From NCBI GenBank assembly GCA_037142475.1, contig JBAXAR010000019.1, positions 1-24,916 on the forward strand: a DNA stretch of 24,916 nt, written 5' to 3'. The notes below the pieces were generated by a model, which did not search any database, was not told the DNA's origin, and worked only from the letters and a program-made list of their open reading frames with translations. The stretch is from CAIUMH01 sp037142475. Lineage in GTDB: Bacteria; Actinomycetota; Acidimicrobiia; Acidimicrobiales; RAAP-2. Each line of letters begins with the position of its first letter. The first letter of the stretch is position 1. This document shows, piece after piece, positions 13,344 through 20,772 of the stretch. Made by a program: the position numbers and the translations under genes.

Positions 13344-14167
13344 GTGGCGATGCCGTGATCTCGCAAGACAGCATTCAACTCGGCCTTGTCGTGGCGTTCG
13401 CCTTCGGTCAGATGCTTGAGCACGAGGACGCATGGGAGGAAGAATTCGCCCCCGGGCATCTCGCGCCGACGAGATGCGCCGACGGCCACCGTCCACGGCG
13501 GCACATGACCCCGGGACAACTCCTCACCAGTCTCGGCATCGATCACTGGGATAGAGGGGTTCAGAATGGTTCCGGCTCCAAGCACTGCCCCACGTCCGAC
13601 CCTTGCTCCCTCGACAACCATGCATCGGCTCCCGATAAACGCCTCGTCCTCAATGATCACTGGCTTGGCGTTCGGCGGCTCGAGCACCCCTCCGATACCG
13701 ACGCCGCCGGCAAGGTGAACATCGGCGCCAATCTGAGCACAGGATCCGACGGTGGCCCAGGTGTCGACCATGGAACGTTCGCCCACCCGAGCACCGATAT
13801 TCACATAACTCGGCATAAGAACTGACCCTGGAGCGAGATAAGAACCCCACCGAGCGGAGGCGCCGGGCACAACTCGAACGCCGGCCGACGCGTAGCCACG
13901 CTTGAGCGGGAGTTTGTCTGCAAACTCGAATGGTCCCATCTCGATGGTCTCAATGGTCCGAAGGCGGAAGAGAAGAAGAATTGCTTCCTTGAGCCACTGA
14001 TTGACGACCACCTCGTCCGTGACTTCGTCGACGTACGCCACCCGCTCAACGCCCCGATCCAGCAGGTCGATCGCCTCAAGGACGAGACGTTCCGCCTCGT
14101 GGTCACCCGGACGCACCGAGTCGGCATTGGCGAAGAGTTCGGAGATTGACTGTGAGAGGTCGGCCAT
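13340..14167 (-). CDS. dapD: Tetrahydrodipicolinate N-succinyltransferase, E. coli type
   Basis: DapD transfers succinyl from succinyl-CoA to tetrahydrodipicolinate, committing it to the succinylase branch. The 275 residues match the E. coli enzyme in length and order. There is a helical N-terminal domain (WLKEAILLLFRLRT), then a left-handed beta-helix of hexapeptide repeats. The family blocks LMPSYVNIGA, MVDTWATVGSCAQIG and VHLAGGVGIGGVLEP are nearly unchanged. This form differs from the longer, divergent DapD of Mycobacterium and its relatives. It starts with ATG 14167, 54 nt after dapC, and its stop overlaps the dapE GTG. Confidence 0.94.
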   Translation of the reverse strand: MADLSQSISELFANADSVRPGDHEAERLVLEAIDLLDRGVERVAYVDEVTDEVVVNQWLKEAILLLFRLRTIETIEMGPFEFADKLPLKRGYASAGVRVVPGASARWGSYLAPGSVLMPSYVNIGARVGERSMVDTWATVGSCAQIGADVHLAGGVGIGGVLEPPNAKPVIIEDEAFIGSRCMVVEGARVGRGAVLGAGTILNPSIPVIDAETGEELSRGHVPPWTVAVGASRRREMPGGEFFLPCVLVLKHLTEGERHDKAELNAVLRDHGIAT

Positions 14168-14221
14168 GACCCAATCGTAGCGGGGCGCCTCGACGCCATC
14201 GCAGGACTCCGAGAGCGGTGC

Positions 14222-15337
14222 TCAGCCAGCGCTGAGACGCTTGGCAACGAGCTCGAGCGATGACTCCGGCTGCACCACTGCAATCCGCACGAAGTCAGCG
14301 CCCTCAGGCCCGTAGAGGTCACCGGGACTCACGAGCATGCCCGTCCGTTCCGCAATCTCCGCTGCCAGAGCCCACCCGTCGGCGAGCCGTCCTGGGACGG
14401 GGAGCCAAAGGTAGAACGTGCCACGCGGAAGCGTGGCGTCGTAACCCCCGGAGCGCAGGGCGTCGGCGAGGAGATCGAGCCTCAAGCGATACCGCTCACG
14501 CTGAAGCTCCACGTGAGCGTCGTCATCGAGCGCCGCTGCCGCCGCATGCTGGACAGGACCGGGGACCATCATCCCCGCGTGTTGACGAACGCTACGAAGG
14601 TACGCCACCAGTTCGGGATCACCGGCGTAAAAGCCGGCCCGAAGACCTGCAAGGTTGGATCGTTTCGAGAGCGAGTGGACGGCCACGACACCTTCGAGGC
14701 CGTACTGCAGGATGCTCGCAGGGCCTGAGTCCCAAGCGAATTCGGCGTAACACTCATCAGAGGCCACGACGACCCCGTGGGCACGACCCCAGGCGGCGAC
14801 CGCTTCGAGATCATCGAGGTCACCCGTAGGGTTCGACGGGGAATTAGACCACACCAAGAGCGCTCTCGAGATAATCGAGGGATCAAGGTCCTCGAGCCGC
14901 AGTCGACCATTCTCGACTGAAACCGGCACTGCGGTAAGGCCAGCCAGCGCGGCCCCCATCGCATAGGTCGGGTAGCTGATCGAGGGATACAGGACCACGT
15001 CTCGATCTGGCGTCCGCAGGGCCAGATAGTGGGCGGTAGAGGCAACGAACTCCTTTGTTCCCACGCAGGCCGCTATCGCCGTCTCGGGAGCGTCAACACC
15101 GAAGCGACGGTTCATCCATCTGCGGGCTGCACCGAGCAACGCACCGCTTCCTGCCGACGTTGGATAACCCCGCTCGAGCCCGGAAGAGCCAAGTGCGTCG
15201 ATCACCAGTTGCGGGGGTGGGTCCCACGGTGTTCCGATCGAGCAGTCAATGGTCCCGCCATCATGAGTGTCAGAGATCAGCCGAATGCTCGACAGGCGCT
15301 CATAGGGATACGGCGGAGGGGAGAACCCTGTTGTCAT
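14222..15337 (-). CDS. dapC: N-succinyldiaminopimelate aminotransferase (class I/II PLP enzyme)
   Basis: A fold-type I aminotransferase of 371 residues. The PLP lysine is K225 in SLSKRSNLAGLRAGF. N169-P170 of NPTG, D194 and Y197 (SDECYAEF) bind the cofactor, and the carboxylate-binding Arg is near the C-terminus (FVRIAVV). The N-terminal region (PPYPYERL, CSIGTPWDPPP) fits the actinobacterial DapC group, which converts N-succinyl-2-amino-6-oxopimelate to N-succinyl-LL-DAP using glutamate. Directly following dapD makes this assignment better than a generic aspartate aminotransferase. The ATG at 15337 overlaps the hflX stop as ATGA. Confidence 0.9.
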   Translation of the reverse strand: MTTGFSPPPYPYERLSSIRLISDTHDGGTIDCSIGTPWDPPPQLVIDALGSSGLERGYPTSAGSGALLGAARRWMNRRFGVDAPETAIAACVGTKEFVASTAHYLALRTPDRDVVLYPSISYPTYAMGAALAGLTAVPVSVENGRLRLEDLDPSIISRALLVWSNSPSNPTGDLDDLEAVAAWGRAHGVVVASDECYAEFAWDSGPASILQYGLEGVVAVHSLSKRSNLAGLRAGFYAGDPELVAYLRSVRQHAGMMVPGPVQHAAAAALDDDAHVELQRERYRLRLDLLADALRSGGYDATLPRGTFYLWLPVPGRLADGWALAAEIAERTGMLVSPGDLYGPEGADFVRIAVVQPESSLELVAKRLSAG

Positions 15338-16617
15338 CGTGCGACCTCGAACTCCTCGAAACGTGCTCGACCTGCTTCGTCAAGCACCACGTGCATCGTC
15401 GTGGCTTCCTCGTCGTGACGCGCATCGACAACTTCGCCTTCACGATGGGCGGCGGCGACCACATCGCCCCGAGAGTGCGGGATCCGAAGTTTGATCAAGC
15501 GGTCTTGCGTTCGCAGCCGATCGCCCACGATTCGGAGAAGGTCGTCGATTCCAGTTCCCTTGGCAGCCGAGACAATCACCGAACCTGGGTAGATCGCTGC
15601 GAGTTCCTTGGCGGCCTCAGGGGCTCGATCAGCCTTGTTGATGACAAGAAGTTCCGGGACCTCGGTCGCCTCGATCTCGACCAAGACCGTGTGAACAGCA
15701 TCGATCTGTGCAGAAGGATCAGCGGCTGAGGCGTCGACGATGTGGACGAGAAGGTCGGCCAACCGCACCGAATCCAACGTGGAACGGAACGCTTGGACGA
15801 GTTCGTGGGGAAGCTTCGAGACAAAACCAACGGTGTCGGTGAGCAAGACAACCTCACCACCCGGAAGCGCCAGCTGGCGCGTTCGGGGATCCAGAGTCTC
15901 AAAGAGGCGATCAGCAGCAGGCACGCCCGCCTCGGTGAGCTGGTTCAGCATGGTTGATTTGCCCGCGTTGGTGTAGCCCACGAGGGTCACCTCGCGTCGC
16001 CTCCCGCGCATCCGGGACGCCCGTTGGGTCTGGCGCGTCTTATCAACGACCCGCAGGTCAGCCTCGAGCCGATGCATACGGCGAACCAGACGGCGACGGT
16101 CAACTTCAAGTTGCGTCTCTCCGGGACCCCTGGTCCCAATGCCACCTGCTTGCTGTGAGAGCCCCCCGCTGCGGCCACGGAGTCTGGGCAGGCGGTAGCG
16201 GAGAAGGGCGAGCTCCACTTGAGCCTTGCCCTCTGGGCTCCGTGCATTCTGGGCGAAAATGTCGAGGATGACTGCCGTCCGGTCGATGGCGGTCCTCCCG
16301 AGAAGACGCTCGAGGTTGCGCTGCTGAGCCGGTGCCAGCGAGTGGTCAAAGACCACGGTGTCGACATCGTGGACCAAGCACAGCTCATGGAGCTCTTCGA
16401 CCTTGCCCGACCCGAGAAACGTGGCGGAATCTGGAGCGGGACGCCTCTGGACCACCCGATCAACCACGTCAGCACCGGCAGTATTGACCAGAGCCTCAAG
16501 CTCGTCGAGCGACGCCTCAATGTGATCTGGGTCGTTACCCGGAAACACCACACCGACAAGGATGATGCGCTCCCGAAAGGAGCGGTCGATCAGTGTCGAG
16601 GGGAGAAAGTGAGTCAC
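15334..16617 (-). CDS. hflX: GTPase HflX
   Basis: HflX is a ribosome-associated GTPase that splits stalled or hibernating 70S ribosomes under stress. The 427-residue protein has the N-terminal HflX domain (GSGKVEEL near 69-76; GPGETQLE near 155), a coiled linker rich in Arg (RLVRRMHRLEADL), and a G domain. The G domain has G1 GYTNAGKS (204-211), switch II DTVGFVSKLP, and G4 NKAD. The GTG at 16617 overlaps the dapF stop as GTGA. Adjacency of miaA, dapF and hflX is shared with Mycobacterium. A link to lysine synthesis is not implied beyond shared transcription. Confidence 0.95.
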   Translation of the reverse strand: MTHFLPSTLIDRSFRERIILVGVVFPGNDPDHIEASLDELEALVNTAGADVVDRVVQRRPAPDSATFLGSGKVEELHELCLVHDVDTVVFDHSLAPAQQRNLERLLGRTAIDRTAVILDIFAQNARSPEGKAQVELALLRYRLPRLRGRSGGLSQQAGGIGTRGPGETQLEVDRRRLVRRMHRLEADLRVVDKTRQTQRASRMRGRRREVTLVGYTNAGKSTMLNQLTEAGVPAADRLFETLDPRTRQLALPGGEVVLLTDTVGFVSKLPHELVQAFRSTLDSVRLADLLVHIVDASAADPSAQIDAVHTVLVEIEATEVPELLVINKADRAPEAAKELAAIYPGSVIVSAAKGTGIDDLLRIVGDRLRTQDRLIKLRIPHSRGDVVAAAHREGEVVDARHDEEATTMHVVLDEAGRARFEEFEVAR

Positions 16618-17414
16618 GCGTCGCGCTCAAGCAACACGGTCATGTCGGCTATCACCGATGCTGGTCCACTGAGTACGGCGACCTCGCCTTCGAGCGTGAC
16701 GATCAGATCGCCGCCTGGATTTGCCACCCGTACTGAATCTCCTGTGAGCCCGAAGGCTCTCGACGCCATGGCAGCGGCGCAGGAGCCAGACCCGCATGCC
16801 ATGGTTCGACCGACGCCGCGCTCGTAGACGACCATATCAAGGCTGCCATCGTCTCGACGAGCGATCCATTCAACGTTGATGCCACCCGGCCGGGTGTTCT
16901 GAAGCCGAAGGCCCTCGCGCTCCACGTCGATCCCTCGAGGGTCATCGACCACAAGGACCAGGTGAGGATTCCCCACTGAGAGTGTGGCGGTCAGCGCCTG
17001 TGTGTCGAGGCTCTCGACCAAGACTTCGCCCATATCGGCCGACGTCATGGCTGTCCTGCCCACGGGCTCCTCGCATCGGACCCGGCGGAGACCCGAGCCC
17101 GTCATCACTGAAAAATCACCGGGAGCCACAATTCCCGAGCGCACCACTTCATGGACCACGCACCGGAGTCCATTTCCACTGATCTCCGCAACCGACCCGT
17201 CGCTGTTCGAGAGTGTCATCGTGACCTCTCCCCCACCCGAAGGCCCAGTGACCACGATCAGGCCATCAGCGCCCACACCGGCGTGGCGATCGGCAAGTCG
17301 CCTGATCTCATCGGCCGACAAGCCCACACGCTCCTCAAGGTCGACCATAACGAGGAAGTCATTCCCCGCTGCCTCATGCTTACTGAGGGCCACCTTCACG
17401 ATCGATGTACTCAC
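16614..17414 (-). CDS. dapF: Diaminopimelate epimerase with Ser in place of the first catalytic Cys
   Basis: DapF interconverts LL- and meso-diaminopimelate with two cysteines acting as acid/base from opposite faces. The 266-residue protein has the family's two-lobed form: N-terminal AAGNDFLV, NSDGS at 70-74, VGNPH near 148-152 and the second catalytic C207 in ACGSGSCA. The first catalytic position, normally CGNG, reads SGNG: codon AGT at 17180-17178 encodes Ser79. The rest of the block (NGLRC) is intact. Classical DapF needs both cysteines, so either Ser79 serves as a weaker base or activity is changed. Operon position, between miaA (4 nt) and hflX (GTGA overlap), supports the assignment. 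The GTG start at 17414 is tentative, as GTG codons 15 and 21 nt downstream are also possible. Confidence 0.9.
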   Translation of the reverse strand: MSTSIVKVALSKHEAAGNDFLVMVDLEERVGLSADEIRRLADRHAGVGADGLIVVTGPSGGGEVTMTLSNSDGSVAEISGNGLRCVVHEVVRSGIVAPGDFSVMTGSGLRRVRCEEPVGRTAMTSADMGEVLVESLDTQALTATLSVGNPHLVLVVDDPRGIDVEREGLRLQNTRPGGINVEWIARRDDGSLDMVVYERGVGRTMACGSGSCAAAMASRAFGLTGDSVRVANPGGDLIVTLEGEVAVLSGPASVIADMTVLLERDA

Positions 17415-17418
17415 CTCT

Positions 17419-18366
17419 CTAGTGTCCCACCCCTGAGGGGTCCCTTAGTGATCGGGCAGCCTCGATGATCGCCGACACTGCATCATCGGGCGTATTCAAC
17501 CATTGAACTCGTGGATCGCGTCGGAACCAGGAACGCTGCCGGCGGGCAAAGCTACGTGTCCGGGCGATTGTTGCCACGATCGCCCCATCGAGATCATCAC
17601 CATCTTCGACATGACCAAGGATCTCTCGATAACCAATCGCCTGACGGGCAGTCCGCGAGATGCCTGCGGGCCTCTCCGAAAGAGCCTGCACTTCATCGAC
17701 GAGGCCGCCATCAACCCACGACTGGACTCGGGTCTCGATGGCGACATCGATTTCTGATGGGTCAGTCCGAAGACCAAATTGGAGGACGGTGGACGGTGCG
17801 TAGGTCTCGAGGCCAGGGCCAAAGGAGGAAAACGGTCGTGACGTGCCTTCAATGACTTCGAGGGCCCTCACGATCCTTCGGTCATTGGCGACCTCGACTC
17901 TGCTCGCCGCCGTCGGGTCAGATGCTTTGAGGCGCTCGAACAGGCGTTCACGGCCACCCTCTTCGCCAATCTCGTCCTCCAGCCGACGCCGGATCTCGGG
18001 ATAATGGCCCGGAATTTCGAGCCGATCGATGACTGCTCGGTGATAGAGACCCGTCCCGCCGACCAACAACGGAAGCCCACCACGAGCGGTGACTGAATCA
18101 ATCGCCGCCAAAGCTGCGGCTTGGAACAACGCCACTGTGCAGTCGTCAGAAGGGTCGAGAATATCGATCAGGTGGTGAGGGATCTCTGCACGATCTGCCA
18201 GTGAGGCCTTCGCTGTCGCCAGATCCATCTCTCGATACACCGCCATGGAGTCGACTGAGACGATCTCCACACCGCGTAAGGCACGGGCCACGCTCATCGC
18301 AACGGCCGACTTCCCTGACGCCGTCGACCCTACGAGGGCGATGGCGAGCGGGGTCAGCTCAGACAG
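17419..18366 (-). CDS. miaA: tRNA dimethylallyltransferase
   Basis: MiaA puts a dimethylallyl group on A37 of tRNAs reading codons that begin with U; MiaB then methylthiolates it. The P-loop GSTASGKS is at 13-20, followed by SVDSMAVYREMDLATAK, LLVGGTGLYHRAV (substrate channel) and the C-terminal RSFARRQRSWFRRD. Length 315 fits the family. The start is unusual: the frame has no ATG or GTG ahead of the P-loop until a TTG over 200 nt inside miaB. I propose CTG at 18366, which overlaps the miaB stop as CTGTCTGA and has GGAG 7 nt upstream. A second CTG at 18357 is the alternative. Even if the start is wrong, the gene from the P-loop on is secure. dapF follows after 4 nt. Confidence 0.93.
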   Translation of the reverse strand: MSELTPLAIALVGSTASGKSAVAMSVARALRGVEIVSVDSMAVYREMDLATAKASLADRAEIPHHLIDILDPSDDCTVALFQAAALAAIDSVTARGGLPLLVGGTGLYHRAVIDRLEIPGHYPEIRRRLEDEIGEEGGRERLFERLKASDPTAASRVEVANDRRIVRALEVIEGTSRPFSSFGPGLETYAPSTVLQFGLRTDPSEIDVAIETRVQSWVDGGLVDEVQALSERPAGISRTARQAIGYREILGHVEDGDDLDGAIVATIARTRSFARRQRSWFRRDPRVQWLNTPDDAVSAIIEAARSLRDPSGVGH

Positions 18367-19750
18367 CTCGCAGCTCCAAGCGTCGCAGCATCCTCGGCCC
18401 CGTGATGAACTCCCGGAAGACCCCTTCGAGATGGTGGGGAGCCCCTCGAGTGACTTCCACGGAAACGATTGCTCCCGGGGCAGCAGAGGCCTCGTCTGGG
18501 GCGTCGAAATGGACCAGCTTTCCCTGTCTCGTCCGAGCGCTCGTAATCGTCGCGTCTCTGCGGCTGGGTCCTTCGACAAGGGCCTCTTCAATCACGCCGA
18601 CCCGACCCTGGTGCTTGAGAAGCGCCGAACGCTCCACGACCGCTTTGAGCCGATCGAACCGTTCGGCAATCACCTCAGGGGCGATGAACTGATCCTCGAG
18701 GTCTGCGGCGATCGTTCCCGGTCGAGGCGAGAAGATGAACGTGTAGGCGCTGTCGAAGGCTGCCTCAGCGGCCACCGACAAGGTCGCTTCGAACTCTGCC
18801 TCAGTCTCGCCTGGAAAGCCCACGATGATGTCCGTCGTGACCGCCAAGTCATCAATCGCTGCACGTGCGGCTGCAAGACGCTCAAGGTAGCGCTCAGAGG
18901 TATAGCCCCGCCTCATCGCCTTCAGCACCCTGTCTGAACCAGACTGCAAGGGCAAATGCAGTTGATTGCACACCGCAGGGGTGGTGGCCATGGCCTCGAT
19001 CGTCTCTGGACGAAGATCCTTCGGGTGCGGGCTCGTGAACCGAATCCGATCGATCCCCTCGACCTCGCCCACGGCTCGCAGGAGATCAGCGAATAGTGGG
19101 CGCCGCTTCGTGAGGTCACGTCCGTACGAATTGACATTTTGGCCGAGCAGCGTGATTTCACTCACGCCCTTCTTGGCCAACACCGTGGCTTCATGGACAA
19201 TGTCATCAAAAGGCCTCGAGATCTCGCCGCCGCGCACCGAAGGAACGATGCAGAAGGCGCAGGAGTTGTCGCACCCGGTCTGGATGGTGACCCATGCCGC
19301 CCAGGGCACCTCGCGAATGGCGTTCAGCGCCGGTGAGGCATCAATCATCTCCGCCGGGTCGGGAGCATCGAGAATCTCGAGTTGATTCCCTTCGGTGACC
19401 GCTTTACGCAACAACACAGGAGTACTCGCGATGTTGTGCGTCCCGACCACCACATCGACGTGATCGGCTCGAGACTGAATCTCCCCCTTGTCCTTCTGCG
19501 AAAGACAGCCGGTGACGGCGATCTGCATCCCCGGTCGGGCCGCCTTCAGGGAGCGAAGGTGGCCAAGATGGCCGTAGAGCTTGTTGTCGGCATTCTCCCG
19601 AATACAGCACGTGTTGAGGAGGACGACGTCTGCTTCATCAAGGTCCTCGGTGGGCTCGAGGCCGTCGGCAACCATCATCCCCGCCAGACGTTCCGAGTCG
19701 TGCTCGTTCATCTGGCAGCCAAAGGTGCGAATCAGAAATTTACGGGCCAC
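18359..19750 (-). CDS. miaB: tRNA-2-methylthio-N6-dimethylallyladenosine synthase
   Basis: MiaB is a radical-SAM methylthiotransferase acting on i6A37 of tRNA, the product of MiaA encoded next door. It has 463 residues. The N-terminal UPF0004 domain carries the auxiliary-cluster cysteines C12, C48 and C82. The radical-SAM motif is C160-x3-C164-x2-C167 (GCDNSCAFC). LGQNVNSYG and LQSGSDRVLKAMRRGY follow, then a C-terminal TRAM domain (about 395-455). The GTG at 19750 is chosen because it opens directly into ARKFLIRTFGCQMN, the family's usual beginning, and lies 6 nt after TACACT. The open frame reaches 19831, but only into thrB. It overlaps miaA by 8 nt. Confidence 0.95.
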   Translation of the reverse strand: MARKFLIRTFGCQMNEHDSERLAGMMVADGLEPTEDLDEADVVLLNTCCIRENADNKLYGHLGHLRSLKAARPGMQIAVTGCLSQKDKGEIQSRADHVDVVVGTHNIASTPVLLRKAVTEGNQLEILDAPDPAEMIDASPALNAIREVPWAAWVTIQTGCDNSCAFCIVPSVRGGEISRPFDDIVHEATVLAKKGVSEITLLGQNVNSYGRDLTKRRPLFADLLRAVGEVEGIDRIRFTSPHPKDLRPETIEAMATTPAVCNQLHLPLQSGSDRVLKAMRRGYTSERYLERLAAARAAIDDLAVTTDIIVGFPGETEAEFEATLSVAAEAAFDSAYTFIFSPRPGTIAADLEDQFIAPEVIAERFDRLKAVVERSALLKHQGRVGVIEEALVEGPSRRDATITSARTRQGKLVHFDAPDEASAAPGAIVSVEVTRGAPHHLEGVFREFITGPRMLRRLELRAV

Positions 19751-19756
19751 AACGCG

Positions 19757-19762
19757 AGTGTA
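19757..19762 (-). promoter_or_regulatory. Candidate -10, leaderless promoter of miaB
   Basis: Minus-strand TACACT, then CGCGTT (6 nt), then GTG 19750. It lies in the 34-nt gap after thrB and could start the miaB-miaA-dapF-hflX-dapCDE transcript. No Shine-Dalgarno is present, which fits leaderless translation. Confidence 0.45.
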
Positions 19763-19784
19763 GATCGCCCGATCACTTCGTCCG

Positions 19785-20672
19785 TCAGGCGCGACGCTCA
19801 ACCGATCGGTGCAGGTTCCTTGCCGCCTCACCCACGACGAGGCCTCGTCGGTCGGCTCGCATCACGAACGCTTGGCCGGGAACTCCCTCGGCGTCGAGCG
19901 CCAGGCCAGCATGGGTCGCGACGGCGGCTGCCTCTCCGGGCCCACACATCGCCAGGAGACTCGGCCCCGCCCCTGACCAACACGAGGCCCGCGCTCCCCC
20001 ATCGACAAGTGCCTTGAGCAGTGCGGGGGCCTCCGGAAACAGTGGCGCCCGGTAGTCCTGATGCAGGCGGTCTTCGGTTGCTTCCTTTGCCAGGACTCGA
20101 TGGTCGGCCAGCCCGGCAACCAGCATGCCCATTCGTCCGATGTTGAAGATGGCATCCTGCCTATCAATCTGACTTGGCAATGCCTGGCGGGCGCTCTTGG
20201 TCGGGAGGGTTCTCTCCGGCACGACCACCACGAACTCAATCTCCTCGTCAAGAGGCAGCCGAACGACTCGAACGTGACCCTTGATGACACAGGCACTGAC
20301 CAGCCCACCAATGACGCTCGCGGCAGCATTCTCAGGGTGGCCGTCGAGCCGAGCGGCCACTGCCAGCGGATCAGGCGATCCAGCCGCCGCAGCTGCCGCC
20401 ACTGCCAGGGCGGCCGAAGATCCCATGCCGCGAGCAACCGGAACTTCAGAGCGCACCGTGATCGCAAGCCGATCGTGGCCTGCAACCTCGATCGCAACTC
20501 GCGCCGCAAGGTGTGTTGCGTTGTCCGACAGGCCTGCTCCTTCGCCCTCACTTCGGACAATGAGCTTCGATGCTGGCTCAATCTCGACTTCGATAAATCG
20601 CTCGAGGGCCAACGCCAGTGCGTCAAATCCGGGTCCGAGGTTGGCGGCGCTTGCGGGTGCACTGGCGATCAC
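19785..20672 (-). CDS. thrB: Homoserine kinase (GHMP family)
   Basis: ThrB phosphorylates homoserine with ATP on the way to threonine. The 295-residue protein opens with ASAPASAANLGPGFDALALAL, close to the ThrB N-terminal signature. The GHMP ATP-binding motif is PVARGMGSSAA (78-88). Further family blocks are HPENAAASVIGG near 110-121 and the C-terminal SGAGPSLLAMC. Other GHMP kinases (mevalonate, CDP-ME kinase) are less likely given the N-terminus. No hom or thrC is visible, so the gene is separated from its usual partners, although it sits upstream of another branch of aspartate-family synthesis. The GTG at 20672 lies 6 nt after TAGGGT, giving a probable leaderless mRNA. Confidence 0.88.
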   Translation of the reverse strand: MIASAPASAANLGPGFDALALALERFIEVEIEPASKLIVRSEGEGAGLSDNATHLAARVAIEVAGHDRLAITVRSEVPVARGMGSSAALAVAAAAAAGSPDPLAVAARLDGHPENAAASVIGGLVSACVIKGHVRVVRLPLDEEIEFVVVVPERTLPTKSARQALPSQIDRQDAIFNIGRMGMLVAGLADHRVLAKEATEDRLHQDYRAPLFPEAPALLKALVDGGARASCWSGAGPSLLAMCGPGEAAAVATHAGLALDAEGVPGQAFVMRADRRGLVVGEAARNLHRSVERRA

Positions 20673-20678
20673 GTTCTC

Positions 20679-20684
20679 ACCCTA
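20679..20684 (-). promoter_or_regulatory. Candidate -10, leaderless promoter of thrB
   Basis: Minus-strand TAGGGT, then GAGAAC (6 nt), then GTG 20672. The same hexamer precedes tRNA-Cys. No clear -35 is seen; a 13-bp palindrome occupies about that position. Confidence 0.45.
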
Positions 20685-20705
20685 CGTGCTGGCCCACGCG
20701 CTGTT

Positions 20706-20718
20706 GGGCATCATGCCC
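20706..20718. repeat. 13-bp palindrome GGGCAT-C-ATGCCC, possible operator
   Basis: Two perfect 6-bp arms around a single C lie in the 100-nt gap between ftsK and thrB, about 22-34 bp upstream of the thrB -10 and so over the expected -35. It has no T-run and a one-base centre, so a terminator hairpin is unlikely; a regulator-binding site is possible. The rest of the gap shows nothing else. Confidence 0.3.
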
Positions 20719-20772
20719 GCCACTTTGTTGATCAAGAAGCAGCTCAGGAGCACCTGCGGGCGCCACGAAGAC

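Noticed and set aside
13344..13496. Longer dapE start inside dapD
   Set aside because: The extra 51 residues are Arg-rich with no M20 similarity, and GTGA coupling at 13343 is the local pattern.
14221..14236. CTCAGC-N4-GCTGAG hairpin at the dapC end as a terminator
   Set aside because: It is mostly within dapC codons, has no T-run, and dapD follows on the same strand only 54 nt later; co-transcription is more likely.
18367..18591. TTG start giving a 390-residue MiaA
   Set aside because: It would overlap miaB by over 230 nt and adds a low-complexity stretch absent from the family.
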